Assembly (NCBI RefSeq): GCF_900091515.1
Contig: NZ_LT607410.1
Span: 62,001-126,000, forward strand
Length of the DNA stretch: 64,000 nucleotides
From: Micromonospora purpureochromogenes
Lineage (GTDB): Bacteria; Actinomycetota; Actinomycetes; Mycobacteriales; Micromonosporaceae
Direction of reading: 5' to 3'
The notes beneath the pieces were generated by a model, which saw only the letters and a program-made list of their open reading frames with translations, was not told the DNA's origin and ran no database searches. Shown here in pieces: positions 24,724 to 34,798 of this stretch (the first letter of the stretch is position 1; each line of letters opens with the position of its first letter). Made by a program: the position numbers and the translations under genes.

Positions 24724-25527
24724 GTGGGCCGAAGTGCCGCTTTCTTCGATCTGGACAAGACCGTCATCGCCAAGTCGAGCGCCCTGGCGTTCGGTCGGCC
24801 GTTCTACCGGGACGGGCTGATCACTCGGCGTGACGTCGTCAAGTCGGCGTACGCGCAGCTGATGTTCCGGCTGGGCGGCACCGACGAGCAGACCATGGCC
24901 CGGACCAGGGACTATCTCGCCACGCTCTGTAAGGGCTGGCAGGTGGAACAGGTCCGTCAGATCGTCGCGGAGACGCTGCACGAGCTGATCAACCCCTACG
25001 TGTACGCCGAGGCCGCCGCCCTCATCGAGGAGCACCAGACCGCCGGCCGGGACGTCGTGCTGGTGTCCGCCTCCGGCGAGGAGATGGTCCGCCCCATCGG
25101 TGAGCTGCTGGGCGTGACCGACGTGATCGCCACCCGGATGGCGGTGGAGGGCGGCCGCTACAGCGGCGAGGTGGAGTTCTACGCCGCCGGCCCGAGCAAG
25201 GTCGACGCGGTCAGCGAGCTGGCCACCGCCCGCGGCTACGACCTGGCCGACTCGTACGCCTACTCCGACTCGTACAGCGACCGGCCGTTGCTGGAGTGCG
25301 TCGGCCATCCCAGCGTGGTCAATCCGGACCGGGCGCTGCGCAAACTCGCGGTGGAGAACGCCTGGCCGGTGCTGGAGTTCCGGCACCCGATCCCGCTGGG
25401 CCGGCGACTGCGGGAGCGCCCGGCCGTGCCGGTGGCCGCGGCGGCGCTCGGCGTCGGCGTGGGAGTGGCCATCGGCATCGCCTGGTACGGCCGGCACCGC
25501 CGCGCCAAGGTCACCCCGGTCGCCTGA
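24724..25527 (+). CDS. HAD-IB family phosphatase with C-terminal membrane helix
   Basis: A 267-residue hydrolase. The nucleophile motif FDLDKT (Asp9, Asp11) opens it, with LVSASGEEM (motif II Ser) and later SYAYSDSYSDRPLLECVG, the motif IV DSYSD. This is the subfamily IB (SerB/CicA-like) signature. The last 35 residues hold one hydrophobic helix (AAALGVGVGVAIGIAWYG) with a basic end, so the enzyme is probably tethered to the membrane from inside. The start is GTG 24724. By position it corresponds to Rv3661, divergent from ssd in mycobacteria; here 10 kb separate them. Substrate unknown. Confidence 0.9.
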   Translation: MGRSAAFFDLDKTVIAKSSALAFGRPFYRDGLITRRDVVKSAYAQLMFRLGGTDEQTMARTRDYLATLCKGWQVEQVRQIVAETLHELINPYVYAEAAALIEEHQTAGRDVVLVSASGEEMVRPIGELLGVTDVIATRMAVEGGRYSGEVEFYAAGPSKVDAVSELATARGYDLADSYAYSDSYSDRPLLECVGHPSVVNPDRALRKLAVENAWPVLEFRHPIPLGRRLRERPAVPVAAAALGVGVGVAIGIAWYGRHRRAKVTPVA

Positions 25528-25695
25528 GCACTCCCGCCGGGTCCGCCTGAGCAAACCCCGCGGGCCCGAGCGGCCAGCGAGGCGGCAAGGACCGCCGATC
25601 GGAGCGGGCAGGAAGGCAGCGAGAACACCCGCAAGGGCGAGAAAGGCCCCGCCCGCACGGGTCAGCAAGCAGCGAGGACCCCACCCGTCCGCGAG

Positions 25696-26442
25696 TCAGG
25701 CGGCGGCGAGGATCTCGTCGCCGATGACGGCGAGCTGGTCGGCGCCCACCTCGACGGCCGACATGTAGTGCCGCAGCCAGGAGCGCAGCCCGTCCGGGGT
25801 GCCGGTGGCGAAGGCGCCGGCCGCGCCGACGTACTCCGGCTCCCGGTCCCGGTGCCCGACGTCGACGGCGACCAGCCCGCGCGGGTCGAAGCCGCGGGAC
25901 ATCAGCACCAGCCGGGCGGCGGCGCGGGCCACCACGCCGGACGGGCCGGCGAACGGGCGCAGGTTCAGCAGCTCGCCGTGCACGACGGCGGCCAGCACCA
26001 GCGGGGGGACCTTGGTGCCCCCGGCGACCAGCCCGGCGAGGCCGTCCAGCCGCGCGCCGACCACCGGATCGGCCACCGGACGGCCCAGTTCGTCCTCGGT
26101 CACCACGTTGCGGGCGGCGAGCACGTGCAGCTTGGCCAGCGCCTGCCGGGGGGCCTTGGGCCACAGCTCGGTCAGTCCGGGCAGCGCCCCGGCCACCCGC
26201 AGCGCCCCCTGAAGCACCGGCTCGGTGACCGTGCCGGCGCGGACCGCCTCGCGCTCGTGGGCGTACCCCTCCAGGGCGGCGCTGGCCACTGCGGACCGCA
26301 GGCTGACCTCGGCCGCGACCTGGCCGCCGTGCCGGCGCAGCGCGCGGTGCCGCATCGCCTCGTCGACCCGCTCGCGGGCCCGCTCGACGGCGGGGGCGAT
26401 GTCGGCGAGCGCGAGCAGCGGGGCGAGCGGATCCGTGGTCAC
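25696..26442 (-). CDS. Fic-fold protein with degenerate active site (Rv3662c-like)
   Basis: A 248-residue helical protein. SAALEG at residues 54-59 matches the Fic inhibitory-helix motif (S/T)xxxE(G/N). The catalytic-loop region reads HGELLNLRPFAGPSGVVAR (about 155-173). The Fic motif HPFxxGNGRxxR aligns with Arg162 in place of the catalytic His, Gly-Pro-Ser in place of D/E-G-N, Val170 in place of Arg, and the last Arg (173) kept. Downstream spacing to DREPEYVGAAGAFATGTPDG also fits a Fic domain. It therefore probably cannot AMPylate by the normal mechanism. ATG 26442. Between the HAD and acs genes, as in M. tuberculosis (from memory). Confidence 0.7.
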   Translation of the reverse strand: MTTDPLAPLLALADIAPAVERARERVDEAMRHRALRRHGGQVAAEVSLRSAVASAALEGYAHEREAVRAGTVTEPVLQGALRVAGALPGLTELWPKAPRQALAKLHVLAARNVVTEDELGRPVADPVVGARLDGLAGLVAGGTKVPPLVLAAVVHGELLNLRPFAGPSGVVARAAARLVLMSRGFDPRGLVAVDVGHRDREPEYVGAAGAFATGTPDGLRSWLRHYMSAVEVGADQLAVIGDEILAAA

Positions 26443-26888
26443 CCCGCCACGCTAGCGACCCAATCGCCCCCACCGGCCACCACCCGCCGGGAACGCGACC
26501 CGCGCCACCGCCCCGAGCCGGGCGACTGCGCGACCGCACGCCCGATCGACGCGGCTTGCCGGCATGTCGCGGCGACGAACGCTGCGGACACCGCGACCCG
26601 CCGCACGCGGGCAGCACCGAGCGAGCGCCGGGCCAGCGGTGATCCACGCGGCTTGACTGCATGTCGCGGCCATCAGCGCTGCGGACACCGCGACACGCCG
26701 CAAACCGCGCAGCGGCGGGGCCACCCGCGAGGACGGGCACGGGTGCGCTCCGGACGGCGAAAGGCCGCCGGGCGCGCGGTGCGGGCCGCTCGGCGCGTAC
26801 CGGCCGGACGAGTTGTCGCGGCCTTCCGGGCCCACGACTACCCTCAGCCGGGTAGGAGACGCAGGTCACCCGACGAAGGAGTCACCGC
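26443..26888. other. Intergenic region upstream of acs
   Basis: The 446 bases between divergent genes contain the paired direct repeat at 26544-26712 and the acs ribosome binding site (GAAGGAG). No gene is supported. Confidence 0.5.
26544..26712. repeat. Imperfect direct repeat with internal hairpins
   Basis: Copies at about 26544-26613 and 26641-26712 are 97 bp apart. Both share GCGGCTTG, GCATGTCGCGGC and GCTGCGGACACCGCGAC in the same order. Within each copy GTCGCGG and CCGCGAC are inverted, so each could fold into a hairpin. Function unknown; it looks like a dispersed element. Confidence 0.7.
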
Positions 26889-28853
26889 ATGAGCGAGGCA
26901 TTGGCCAACCTGCTGAACGAGACGCGCCAGTTCCCGCCGCCGGCCGCACTCGCCGCGGAGGCCAACGTCACCGCCGACGCGTACGCGGAGGCCGCCGAGG
27001 ACCGGCTGGCCTTCTGGGAGCGCCAGGCCGGGCGGCTGGCCTGGGCGAAGCAGTGGGACCAGGTGCTCGACTGGTCGAACCCGCCGTTCGCGAAGTGGTT
27101 CGTCGGCGGCCGGCTCAACGTGGCGTACAACTGCCTGGACCGGCACGTGGAAGCCGGTCGCGGCGACAAGGTGGCGATCCACTGGGAGGGCGAGCCGGGT
27201 GACACCCGCACCCTCACCTACGCGGACCTGCACAAGCTGACCTGCCAGGCGGCAAACGCGCTGACCGAGCTGGGCGTGACCGCCGGCGACCGGGTGGCGA
27301 TCTACCTGCCGATGATCCCGGAGGCCGCGGTCGCGATGCTGGCCTGCGCCCGGATCGGCGCGACGCACAGCGTGGTCTTCGGCGGCTTCTCCGCCGACGC
27401 GCTGACCAACCGGATCCAGGACGCCAGCGCCAAGGTGGTGATCACGGCCGATGGTGGCTACCGGCGGGGCAAGCCCTCGGCGCTGAAGCCGACGGTGGAC
27501 GAGGCGGTGGCGAACTGCCCGTCGATCGAGCACGTGCTGGTGGTCCGCCGCACCGGCGAGGACGTCGCCTGGTCCGCGAAGGATCACTGGTGGCACGAGA
27601 CGGTGGAGACCGCGCCGGCCGAGCACACGGCGGAGGCGTTCGACGCCGAGCACCCGCTGTTCATCCTCTACACCAGCGGCACCACGGCCCGGCCGAAGGG
27701 CATCCTGCACACCACCGGCGGCTACCTGACCCAGACGGCCTGGACGGCGCACGCGGTGTTCGACCTGAAGCCGGAGACGGACGTCTACTGGTGCACCGCC
27801 GACATCGGCTGGGTCACCGGGCACTCCTACATCGTGTACGGGCCGCTGGCCAACGGCGCCACCCAGGTCATGTACGAGGGCACCCCGGACACCCCGCACA
27901 AGGGCCGGTTCTGGGAGATCGTCGACAAGTACCGGGTCACCATCCTCTACACCGCGCCGACGCTGATCCGCACGATGATGAAGTGGGGCGAGGACATCCC
28001 CGCCGGCTTCGAGCTGTCCTCGCTGCGCCTGCTCGGCAGCGTCGGCGAGCCGATCAACCCCGAGGCCTGGATGTGGTACAGGCAGCACGTCGGCCGGGGT
28101 GAGCTGCCCGTCGTGGACACCTGGTGGCAGACCGAGACCGGCGCGATCATGATCTCGCCGCTGCCCGGCGTCACCGCGGCCAAGCCGGGCTCCGCGATGA
28201 CCCCGGTGCCGGGCATCACCGCCGACGTGGTGGACGACCAGGGCAAATCGGTGCCGAACGGCGGCGGCGGTTACCTGGTGCTGCGCGAGCCGTGGCCGTC
28301 GATGCTGCGCACCATCTGGGGCGACGACAACCGGTTCATCGAGACGTACTGGAGCCGGTTCGAGGGCATGTACTTCGCCGGTGACGGGGCGAAGAAGGAC
28401 GACGACGGGCACATCTGGCTGCTCGGCCGGGTCGACGACGTGATGCTGGTGTCCGGGCACAACATCTCCACCACCGAGGTGGAGTCGGCGCTGGTGTCGC
28501 ACCCCTCGGTCGCCGAGGCGGCGGTCGTCGGCGCCACCGACCCGACCACCGGTCAGGCGATCGTCGCGTTCGCCATCCCGCGCGGTACGACGGACACCGC
28601 GGGCGAGGCGGGCGAGAAGCTCATCACCGAGCTGCGCAACCACGTGGCGAAGACGCTCGGGCCGATCGCCAAGCCCCGGCAGATCATGCTGGTGCCGGAG
28701 CTGCCGAAGACCCGCTCCGGCAAGATCATGCGCCGGCTGCTGCGGGACGTGGCGGAGCACCGTTCGCTGGGCGACGTCACCACGCTCCAGGACTCCTCGG
28801 TGATGGAGCTGATCTCCTCCGGGCTGACCGGCGGCAAGTCCGACGAGGACTGA
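26889..28853 (+). CDS. acs: Acetyl-CoA synthetase (AMP-forming)
   Basis: Activates acetate to acetyl-CoA through acetyl-AMP in the cytoplasm. It has 654 residues, the normal length. The AMP-binding P-loop is [11 protein letters not shown]; acetate-pocket and nucleotide motifs follow ([52 protein letters not shown]). The C-terminal [11 protein letters not shown] holds the catalytic Lys that is reversibly acetylated in this family. ATG 26889 follows GAAGGAGTCACCGC. Monocistronic, with a strong terminator after it. Confidence 0.97.
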   Translation: MSEALANLLNETRQFPPPAALAAEANVTADAYAEAAEDRLAFWERQAGRLAWAKQWDQVLDWSNPPFAKWFVGGRLNVAYNCLDRHVEAGRGDKVAIHWEGEPGDTRTLTYADLHKLTCQAANALTELGVTAGDRVAIYLPMIPEAAVAMLACARIGATHSVVFGGFSADALTNRIQDASAKVVITADGGYRRGKPSALKPTVDEAVANCPSIEHVLVVRRTGEDVAWSAKDHWWHETVETAPAEHTAEAFDAEHPLFILYTSGTTARPKGILHTTGGYLTQTAWTAHAVFDLKPETDVYWCTADIGWVTGHSYIVYGPLANGATQVMYEGTPDTPHKGRFWEIVDKYRVTILYTAPTLIRTMMKWGEDIPAGFELSSLRLLGSVGEPINPEAWMWYRQHVGRGELPVVDTWWQTETGAIMISPLPGVTAAKPGSAMTPVPGITADVVDDQGKSVPNGGGGYLVLREPWPSMLRTIWGDDNRFIETYWSRFEGMYFAGDGAKKDDDGHIWLLGRVDDVMLVSGHNISTTEVESALVSHPSVAEAAVVGATDPTTGQAIVAFAIPRGTTDTAGEAGEKLITELRNHVAKTLGPIAKPRQIMLVPELPKTRSGKIMRRLLRDVAEHRSLGDVTTLQDSSVMELISSGLTGGKSDED

Positions 28854-28871
28854 CGGCAGGCGTACCCGATC

Positions 28872-28916
28872 GGTGGGTGACGGTCCGCGCAGGCCGTCAC
28901 CCACCGTCGTTTTCTG
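28872..28916 (+). terminator. Rho-independent terminator of acs
   Basis: Perfect 12-bp stem (28872-28883 with 28894-28905) followed by GTCGTTTTCTG, a T-rich tail rare in this window. Confidence 0.85.
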
Positions 28917-29123
28917 ACGGGTACGTCCCGGCGGGCGCGACCGGCGTCACATCGGTCGGTCGGGGGAGGCCGGAGAAGCTGAACGGCCACAGGAGACGTT
29001 GACCCCTGTCGTTCAATCTTTTTCTGATTTAGGTTCACGCAGGTCGGGTCGGTTCGATGGACATCACATCGACACAGTGCGCCGCCCGACTTCTCCCTCC
29101 CCATGCCCGAGAAACGGAGCGGC

Positions 29124-31916
29124 ATGAACACATTTCCGCAATCCGGGTCGCGCCGACGCCTACTCGTCGCGCTGCCCGCCATCGCCCTCGCCGCCACGTC
29201 ACTGACCGTGACCGGCAGCGCTGCGGCCCAGACGTCCGGCCCCGCCAGGGCCACCATCGGGGCGGACGAGTTCTACATCAACTACGCCGAGCCCGCCGTG
29301 CAGCCGGACACCACCGGTCCGGAGGTCAAGGGCGCCGGCGGTATCTACGCCCCGGCCCTCGACAAGGCGAAGGCCTACGACCGCAAGTACGCCGGGGGCA
29401 ACCCGGTGGCGGCGCGTGAGCTGGCGAAGCTCGAGGCCAAGGCGATCAAGACCGGGCAGAACCCGCGTCAGATCAAGGGAGCCAAGGGCACTCAGACCGC
29501 CAAGCTGCTGACCCTGCTCGTGGAGTTCAACGACCAGGCGAACGACAACTTCACCGACGTGATGGTCCCCAAGACGGTCTTCGAGGACCGGAGCTGCGTC
29601 CTCGGCACCGTGCAGAACGGACCGAAGCACAACGGCATCCCGGACCCGGCGACCCTGCCGCACGAGGACAACAACTCGATGTGGGTGCCGGACTTCTCGC
29701 CCGAGCACTTCGACAAGATGCTCTACACCAAGGAGGGCATCACCGAGCGGGTCCGCAAGGACCTGACCGGCCCGGACGGCAAGCCGGGTGTCAGCCTCGC
29801 CGGCCGGACGATGCACAACATGTACCTGGAGATGTCCAAGGGCGCGTACACGGTCGACGGGCAGGCCAGCCCGTGGATCACCGTGCCGCACTCGGAGGCC
29901 TGGTACGCCGCGTCCCGCTGCTTCCAGAACGACAAGGGCGAGTGGGTCGCCGGCGCGATGCAGTCGATGAACGGCCACCCGGACAACCCGCTCGGCGCGG
30001 GCCGGCTGGCCACGGACGCGGTCGACGCGTTGGCCAAGATGGACCCGAGCTTCCCGTGGGCCGACTACGACATCGAGGACCAGGGCGACGTCGACGGCGA
30101 CGGCAACTTCAACGAGCCGGATGGCGTGATCGACCACCTGGTGCTGGTGCACGCCGGCATGGGCAAGTCCCGCGGCGGCGGCGACCAGGGCGTCTACGCG
30201 GTCTGGGCGCACTCGTCGGCGGTGGCCGGCGGCTACACCGTCCCGGGCACGCAGCTGAAGGTCTCGAACTACATCGTGCAGCCTGAGGACGCCGGCGTCG
30301 GCGTCTTCTCCCACGAGTTCGGCCACGACCTCGGCCTGCCGGACCTCTACGACACCTCCGGCACCCCCGGCTCCGACTCGGACGTCGACTTCTGGGACCT
30401 GATGGCGTCCGGCTCGCACACCGGCGAGATCTTCCAGGCGCTGCCGACCCACATGGGCCTCTGGGACAAGTGGGTGCTCGGCTGGGCCGACCCGCTGACC
30501 GTCACGCCGGGTTCCGTCCCGCGTGACGTGCAGCTCGGCCAGACCTCGAACACCCCGGTCGGCACCAAGGACGGCATCAAGGTCAACCTGCCGAACAAGG
30601 TGATCACCCTGGCCACCCCGCACAGCGGCGCCAACATGTGGTACGGCGGCGCCGACCAGGACTGGGCCGACGTGAAGCTGTCCCGCCAGGTCGCCGTGCC
30701 GGCCGCGGCCGACGCGAAGTTCTGGATGTGGAACAACTACGTCATCGAGCAGGACTGGGACTACGGCTTCGTCGAGGTCTCGACCGACGGCGGGACCACC
30801 TGGTCCGAGCAGAAGGTCTACGACTCCGCCGGCAACCTGGTCTCCACCAACGACGGCTACGCCGACCCGAACGGCCGGATGGGCGACTACGGCGGCAAGA
30901 AGTACGGCCTGACCGGTGACAGCCACGGCTGGCGTCACGACTACGTCGACCTGTCGGCGTACGCCGGCAAGACCGTGCAGCTGCGGCTGCGGCAGGCCAC
31001 CGACGCCGGGTTCCTGGAGCGGGGCTGGTTCGCCGATGACTTCTCGGTCACCGGCGGCGGCGCCACCACCTGGAGCGACGACGTCGAGGGCGGCGCGAAC
31101 GGCTGGACCCAGACCGGCGGCACCTGGGCCGGCACCAGCGGCGCGGGCTGGCACGTCGACTCGGGCACCCAGGTCAAGGCGCACTACTACCTGGCCGAGT
31201 GGCGCAACTTCGACGGCTTCGACAAGGGCCTGAAGTACGCCTACGACACCGTCTACTCGCACGAGGCCTGGAAGGTCGACCGGATCTCGTACAACGCTCC
31301 GGGCATGCTGGTCTGGTACCGGGACACCGCGCTGGGCAACGTCAACCACGTGAGCGCGCAGCTCACCGCCCTGCCGAGCTACGGCGCCAAGGGTGGCCTG
31401 CTGATCGTCGACTCGCACAACCAGCCGCTGCGCCGGGCGGGTGAGGCGGCGGTCAAGGACACGTCGACGCTCGACAACCTGCCCAGCCGTCCGCAGTCCT
31501 CGAACGCGGCCTTCTCGCTCACCTCGACGTACCCCTTCCAGGAGTGCCTCGAGGCGACGGACGAGCCGTACAGCGAGTACTGCACCAGCTTCGGCGCCCA
31601 GGCGCCGGTGGCCGGCTTCAGCGACGCGAAGGGCTGGTACCCGGGGCTCGAGGTTCGCAGCGGGAAGCTCTTCGCCCGGGACGCCGACGCCTCGGTGGTC
31701 ATCCCGTCGCGGGACGGCGTGCCGTACACCACCCGGATCACCAACCCGGACGGCTCCCCGGCGACCGGCCTCTACGGCACCAATCTCGGGTTCACCGTGC
31801 TCGGCTCGGGCAACCCGGGTGACCAGAACGCCGCGTACGGCGTCACGATCACCATCCTGAAGGCCGCGAAGGACAACTCGTACGCCACGGTCCACGTGAC
31901 CCCGGCAACGAACTGA
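29124..31916 (+). CDS. Secreted M6 metalloprotease (immune inhibitor A family), paralogue 1
   Basis: A 930-residue exported protease. The signal has SRRRLLVALPAIALAATSLT with a twin-Arg, so it may be Tat-exported. The zinc site is HEFGHDLGLPD (His397, Glu398, His401 as numbered here), the M6 HExxHxxGxxD motif. A DVDGDGNFNEPDG loop about 75 residues before it resembles a calcium-binding Dx[DN]xDG site. Beyond the catalytic domain are jelly-roll/MAM-like segments (YGFVEVSTDGGTTWS and GWFADDFSVTGGG). ATG 29124 is chosen because GGAGCGGC precedes it; ATG 29103 has none. The most divergent of the three neighbours. Likely extracellular protein degradation. Confidence 0.93.
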   Translation: MNTFPQSGSRRRLLVALPAIALAATSLTVTGSAAAQTSGPARATIGADEFYINYAEPAVQPDTTGPEVKGAGGIYAPALDKAKAYDRKYAGGNPVAARELAKLEAKAIKTGQNPRQIKGAKGTQTAKLLTLLVEFNDQANDNFTDVMVPKTVFEDRSCVLGTVQNGPKHNGIPDPATLPHEDNNSMWVPDFSPEHFDKMLYTKEGITERVRKDLTGPDGKPGVSLAGRTMHNMYLEMSKGAYTVDGQASPWITVPHSEAWYAASRCFQNDKGEWVAGAMQSMNGHPDNPLGAGRLATDAVDALAKMDPSFPWADYDIEDQGDVDGDGNFNEPDGVIDHLVLVHAGMGKSRGGGDQGVYAVWAHSSAVAGGYTVPGTQLKVSNYIVQPEDAGVGVFSHEFGHDLGLPDLYDTSGTPGSDSDVDFWDLMASGSHTGEIFQALPTHMGLWDKWVLGWADPLTVTPGSVPRDVQLGQTSNTPVGTKDGIKVNLPNKVITLATPHSGANMWYGGADQDWADVKLSRQVAVPAAADAKFWMWNNYVIEQDWDYGFVEVSTDGGTTWSEQKVYDSAGNLVSTNDGYADPNGRMGDYGGKKYGLTGDSHGWRHDYVDLSAYAGKTVQLRLRQATDAGFLERGWFADDFSVTGGGATTWSDDVEGGANGWTQTGGTWAGTSGAGWHVDSGTQVKAHYYLAEWRNFDGFDKGLKYAYDTVYSHEAWKVDRISYNAPGMLVWYRDTALGNVNHVSAQLTALPSYGAKGGLLIVDSHNQPLRRAGEAAVKDTSTLDNLPSRPQSSNAAFSLTSTYPFQECLEATDEPYSEYCTSFGAQAPVAGFSDAKGWYPGLEVRSGKLFARDADASVVIPSRDGVPYTTRITNPDGSPATGLYGTNLGFTVLGSGNPGDQNAAYGVTITILKAAKDNSYATVHVTPATN

Positions 31917-31947
31917 TCCGTCCGGTTTCGTCCCACGGGACACATGG

Positions 31948-31986
31948 CGGGGCCCGTTCGGAGCACACTGCTCCGGACGGGCCCCG
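31948..31986 (+). terminator. Terminator of the first M6 protease gene
   Basis: A 10-bp outer stem (31948-31957 with 31977-31986) and a 7-bp inner stem with a three-base loop, with one unpaired base on each side, followed by CTCTCTTA. Confidence 0.8.
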
Positions 31987-32201
31987 CTCTCTTACGCCCT
32001 CCTACATCTCTCGGCAATCGGTGTGACATTTTCGAGGCCACCAGCGCTCTATGTCGGGGACTCCATAACCACCGTCACTCTGAGTGATCGTGGCCGAACC
32101 GTAATGAAAGTTGACGGTTGATTTGCGGGCTGATTGGTGCCGATTTGAGCCGGAATGATGGGCGCTCCTCGGCGTAATTGACCCGTGACAACTGTTTGAA
32201 C

Positions 32202-32236
32202 CTCTGTCATGGTGAGTGACGCATGACATGACAGAG
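32202..32236. promoter_or_regulatory. Inverted repeat upstream of the second M6 gene
   Basis: CTCTGTCATG (32202-32211) and CATGACAGAG (32227-32236) form a perfect 10-bp inverted repeat with a 15-base centre. A further CATGACA copy overlaps at 32222-32228. It lies 52 bp before the TTG start, in the only AT-richer stretch here (31987-32287, otherwise without a gene), as expected of an operator. Confidence 0.5.
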
Positions 32237-32287
32237 ACGGCTCTGGTTGTCCCCGTCATGTAACAGTTCCACAAAGGAGGAGGACCT

Positions 32288-34618
32288 TTGAGGAGACGAG
32301 TCACAGCCGGTCTGGCCTCGGCCGCGGCCGCGCTGCTGGCAGCCGGCGTCGTTACGGCCCCGGCTTCCGCCGCCCCGGCGGCGGAGCCCACCCCTAGCGC
32401 CGACAAGGCGAAGCACGGCAAGGACAACCTCCCGGATCCGAAGTCGGATCAGCAGCGGGAGCTCAAGAAGCAGGCCATCGCCGACCTGCTTCAGGGCAAG
32501 GCCAAGCTTCAGACGCGCAACGGCTCGAAGGTCATCCAGGTCAAGGACGACCTGTTCGTCGAGTATCAGCAGGCCCCGAAGACCGACCCGATCTTCACGA
32601 TGCTGGTCAACTTCGGCGACAAGATCGACCCTCGGGCGGGCGGTGCCGCCGGTCCGGTGGTCAACCAGATCCCCGAGCCGGACCGCAACTGGGACGGCGG
32701 CGCCACCGACAACAACAGCACCCTGTGGCGGTCCGACTTCAGCCGCGACCACTACATGGACATGTTCTACGGCGAGGGCGAGTCGTTCAAGGACTTCTAC
32801 CTCAAGCAGTCCGGTGGTCGGTACACCGTCAACGGCGACGTCAGCGACTGGGTCACGGTGCCTTACAACGAGGCCCGTTACGGTCACAACGACGACCCGG
32901 CCAACCCGAACGACAACATCTCGGAGGCCGAGGGGTACTGGAACTTCGTCCGGGACAGCTCCACGTCCTGGTACAACGCCCAGGTCGCGGCCGGCAAGAC
33001 CCCGGACCAGATCAAGGCCTACCTGGCCCAGTTCGACGTCTGGGACCGGTACGACTTCGACGGCGACGGCGACTTCAACGAGGCCGACGGCTACATCGAC
33101 CACTTCCAGGCGGTGCACGCCGGTGAGGGTGAAGAGGCCGGCGGCGGCGCCCAGGGCGAGGACGCCATCTGGTCGCACCGCTGGGCGGCGTTCACCAACC
33201 TCGAGGGCAAGGCCGGCCCGTCCGGCAACCTCGCGGGTGGTGTGCAGATCGGCAACACCGGGCTGTGGATCCGTGACTACACCACGGAGCCGGAGAACGG
33301 TGGTCTGGGCGTCTTCGCCCACGAGTACGGCCACGACCTCGGTCTGCCGGACTACTACGACACCGCCGGCGGCGACAACGGCACCGGCTTCTGGAGCCTG
33401 ATGTCCTCGGGTTCGTGGCTGAGCCACGGCACCGAAGACATCGGTTCCACCCCGGGTTACATGGACCCGTTCTCCAAGCTGTTCCTCGGTTGGCTGAACT
33501 ACTCGACCGTGGATTACGGCAAGGGCAGCACCCAGGTGACCCTCGGGCCGGCCGGTGACAGCGACGGGCCGAAGGCCCAGGCTGTCGTGGTCAACCTGCC
33601 GAGCCAGACGCAGACCACGAACTACAACACGCCGTTCGGCGGGGCGTACGAGTGGTGGGGCGGCAGCGCGGACGACCTGAACACCTCGCTGGCCCGCACC
33701 CTGGACCTGACCGGCGCGACCACCGCGTCGATCACGTCCAAGCTGCAGTACGACATCGAAGAGGACTACGACTACCTCTACGCCGAGGTGTCGACCGACA
33801 ACGGCGCCACCTGGGCCGACCTGAAGAACAACCTGGTCGACTCCGGTGACAGCGGCATCGACGGCTCCAGCAACGGCGCGTGGGTCGACTCGACCTACGA
33901 CCTGTCGGCGTACGCCGGTCAGACCGTGCTGTTCCGTTACCGCTACGCCACCGACGGCGGGGTGCACTTCGCCGGCGCGTTCCTGGACAACATCTCGCTG
34001 ACCAAGAACGGCGCCGTCGCGTGGACCGACGACGCGGAGACCCTCGCCGCCGAGTGGACCGCCAAGGGCTTCACCCGGATGGGTGGCTCGGTCACCGACA
34101 CGTACCCCCGCTTCTACATCGCGGAGAACCGGACCTACGTCGGCTACGACGACACCCTGCGGACCGGTGGGTACAACTTCGGCTGGGGCACCACCCGGCC
34201 GGACTTCGTCGAGCGCTTCTCGAACCAGCCCGGCCTGCTGGTCTGGTACGTGAACCTCGCGTACGGCGACAACAACACCTCGCAGCACCCGGGCTACGGC
34301 CTGAACCTGCCGGTGGACGTCCGCCCCGACAAGATCAACGTCGGTGGTCAGGGCGTGATCAGCAACCGTCGCAACGGCTTCGACGCGACGTTCAGCCTGT
34401 ACGCCAAGCCGGCGCAGACCTTCCACAAGAACGGCGTGGCGGTCACGCTGCCGGAGCTCGCCCCGAACCCGATCTTCAGTGACAAGGGCATCGCCAAGTA
34501 CTGGACCTCGGGCAACCCGTGGAACTCGGTGAAGGTGGCCGGTACCGGCACCACCATCGAGATCCTCCAGCAGGGCACCAACCCGACCGCCGACATGGTC
34601 GTCAAGGTCACCAACTGA
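32288..34618 (+). CDS. Secreted M6 metalloprotease (immune inhibitor A family), paralogue 2
   Basis: A 776-residue exported protease with a Sec signal peptide (basic RRR, hydrophobic core, cleavage after ASAAPA). The zinc site is HEYGHDLGLPDYYD (His345, Glu346, His349), and a DFDGDGDFNEADG calcium-like loop lies about 90 residues before it. The C-terminal half carries the family's carbohydrate-binding/jelly-roll repeats (YLYAEVSTDNGATWADL, FAGAFLDNISLTK). The start is TTG at 32288, eight bases or less after AAGGAGGAGGACC, a very strong ribosome binding site, which argues for TTG. Close to paralogue 3 in sequence. The size matches Bacillus InhA. Confidence 0.94.
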   Translation: MRRRVTAGLASAAAALLAAGVVTAPASAAPAAEPTPSADKAKHGKDNLPDPKSDQQRELKKQAIADLLQGKAKLQTRNGSKVIQVKDDLFVEYQQAPKTDPIFTMLVNFGDKIDPRAGGAAGPVVNQIPEPDRNWDGGATDNNSTLWRSDFSRDHYMDMFYGEGESFKDFYLKQSGGRYTVNGDVSDWVTVPYNEARYGHNDDPANPNDNISEAEGYWNFVRDSSTSWYNAQVAAGKTPDQIKAYLAQFDVWDRYDFDGDGDFNEADGYIDHFQAVHAGEGEEAGGGAQGEDAIWSHRWAAFTNLEGKAGPSGNLAGGVQIGNTGLWIRDYTTEPENGGLGVFAHEYGHDLGLPDYYDTAGGDNGTGFWSLMSSGSWLSHGTEDIGSTPGYMDPFSKLFLGWLNYSTVDYGKGSTQVTLGPAGDSDGPKAQAVVVNLPSQTQTTNYNTPFGGAYEWWGGSADDLNTSLARTLDLTGATTASITSKLQYDIEEDYDYLYAEVSTDNGATWADLKNNLVDSGDSGIDGSSNGAWVDSTYDLSAYAGQTVLFRYRYATDGGVHFAGAFLDNISLTKNGAVAWTDDAETLAAEWTAKGFTRMGGSVTDTYPRFYIAENRTYVGYDDTLRTGGYNFGWGTTRPDFVERFSNQPGLLVWYVNLAYGDNNTSQHPGYGLNLPVDVRPDKINVGGQGVISNRRNGFDATFSLYAKPAQTFHKNGVAVTLPELAPNPIFSDKGIAKYWTSGNPWNSVKVAGTGTTIEILQQGTNPTADMVVKVTN

Positions 34619-34636
34619 TCCACTGAACGACGGCGG

Positions 34637-34676
34637 GGGCCGGTGGCGGAGACGTCACCGGCCCTCGCTGTTTTCT
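34637..34676 (+). terminator. Terminator of the second M6 protease gene
   Basis: Stem GGGCCGGTG/CACCGGCCC (34637-34645 with 34656-34664), then TCGCTGTTTTCTG with a T-run. Confidence 0.8.
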
Positions 34677-34798
34677 GAGCCACCGCAGTCTGATCGAAAT
34701 CTGTCACTATCATCCGATGCTCGCGGATCCGCCCTGCTCATCGGCATTGATGAACCGCACCGGTGTGACGGTGAAAAGCATTCCCAACAAAAACTTGC

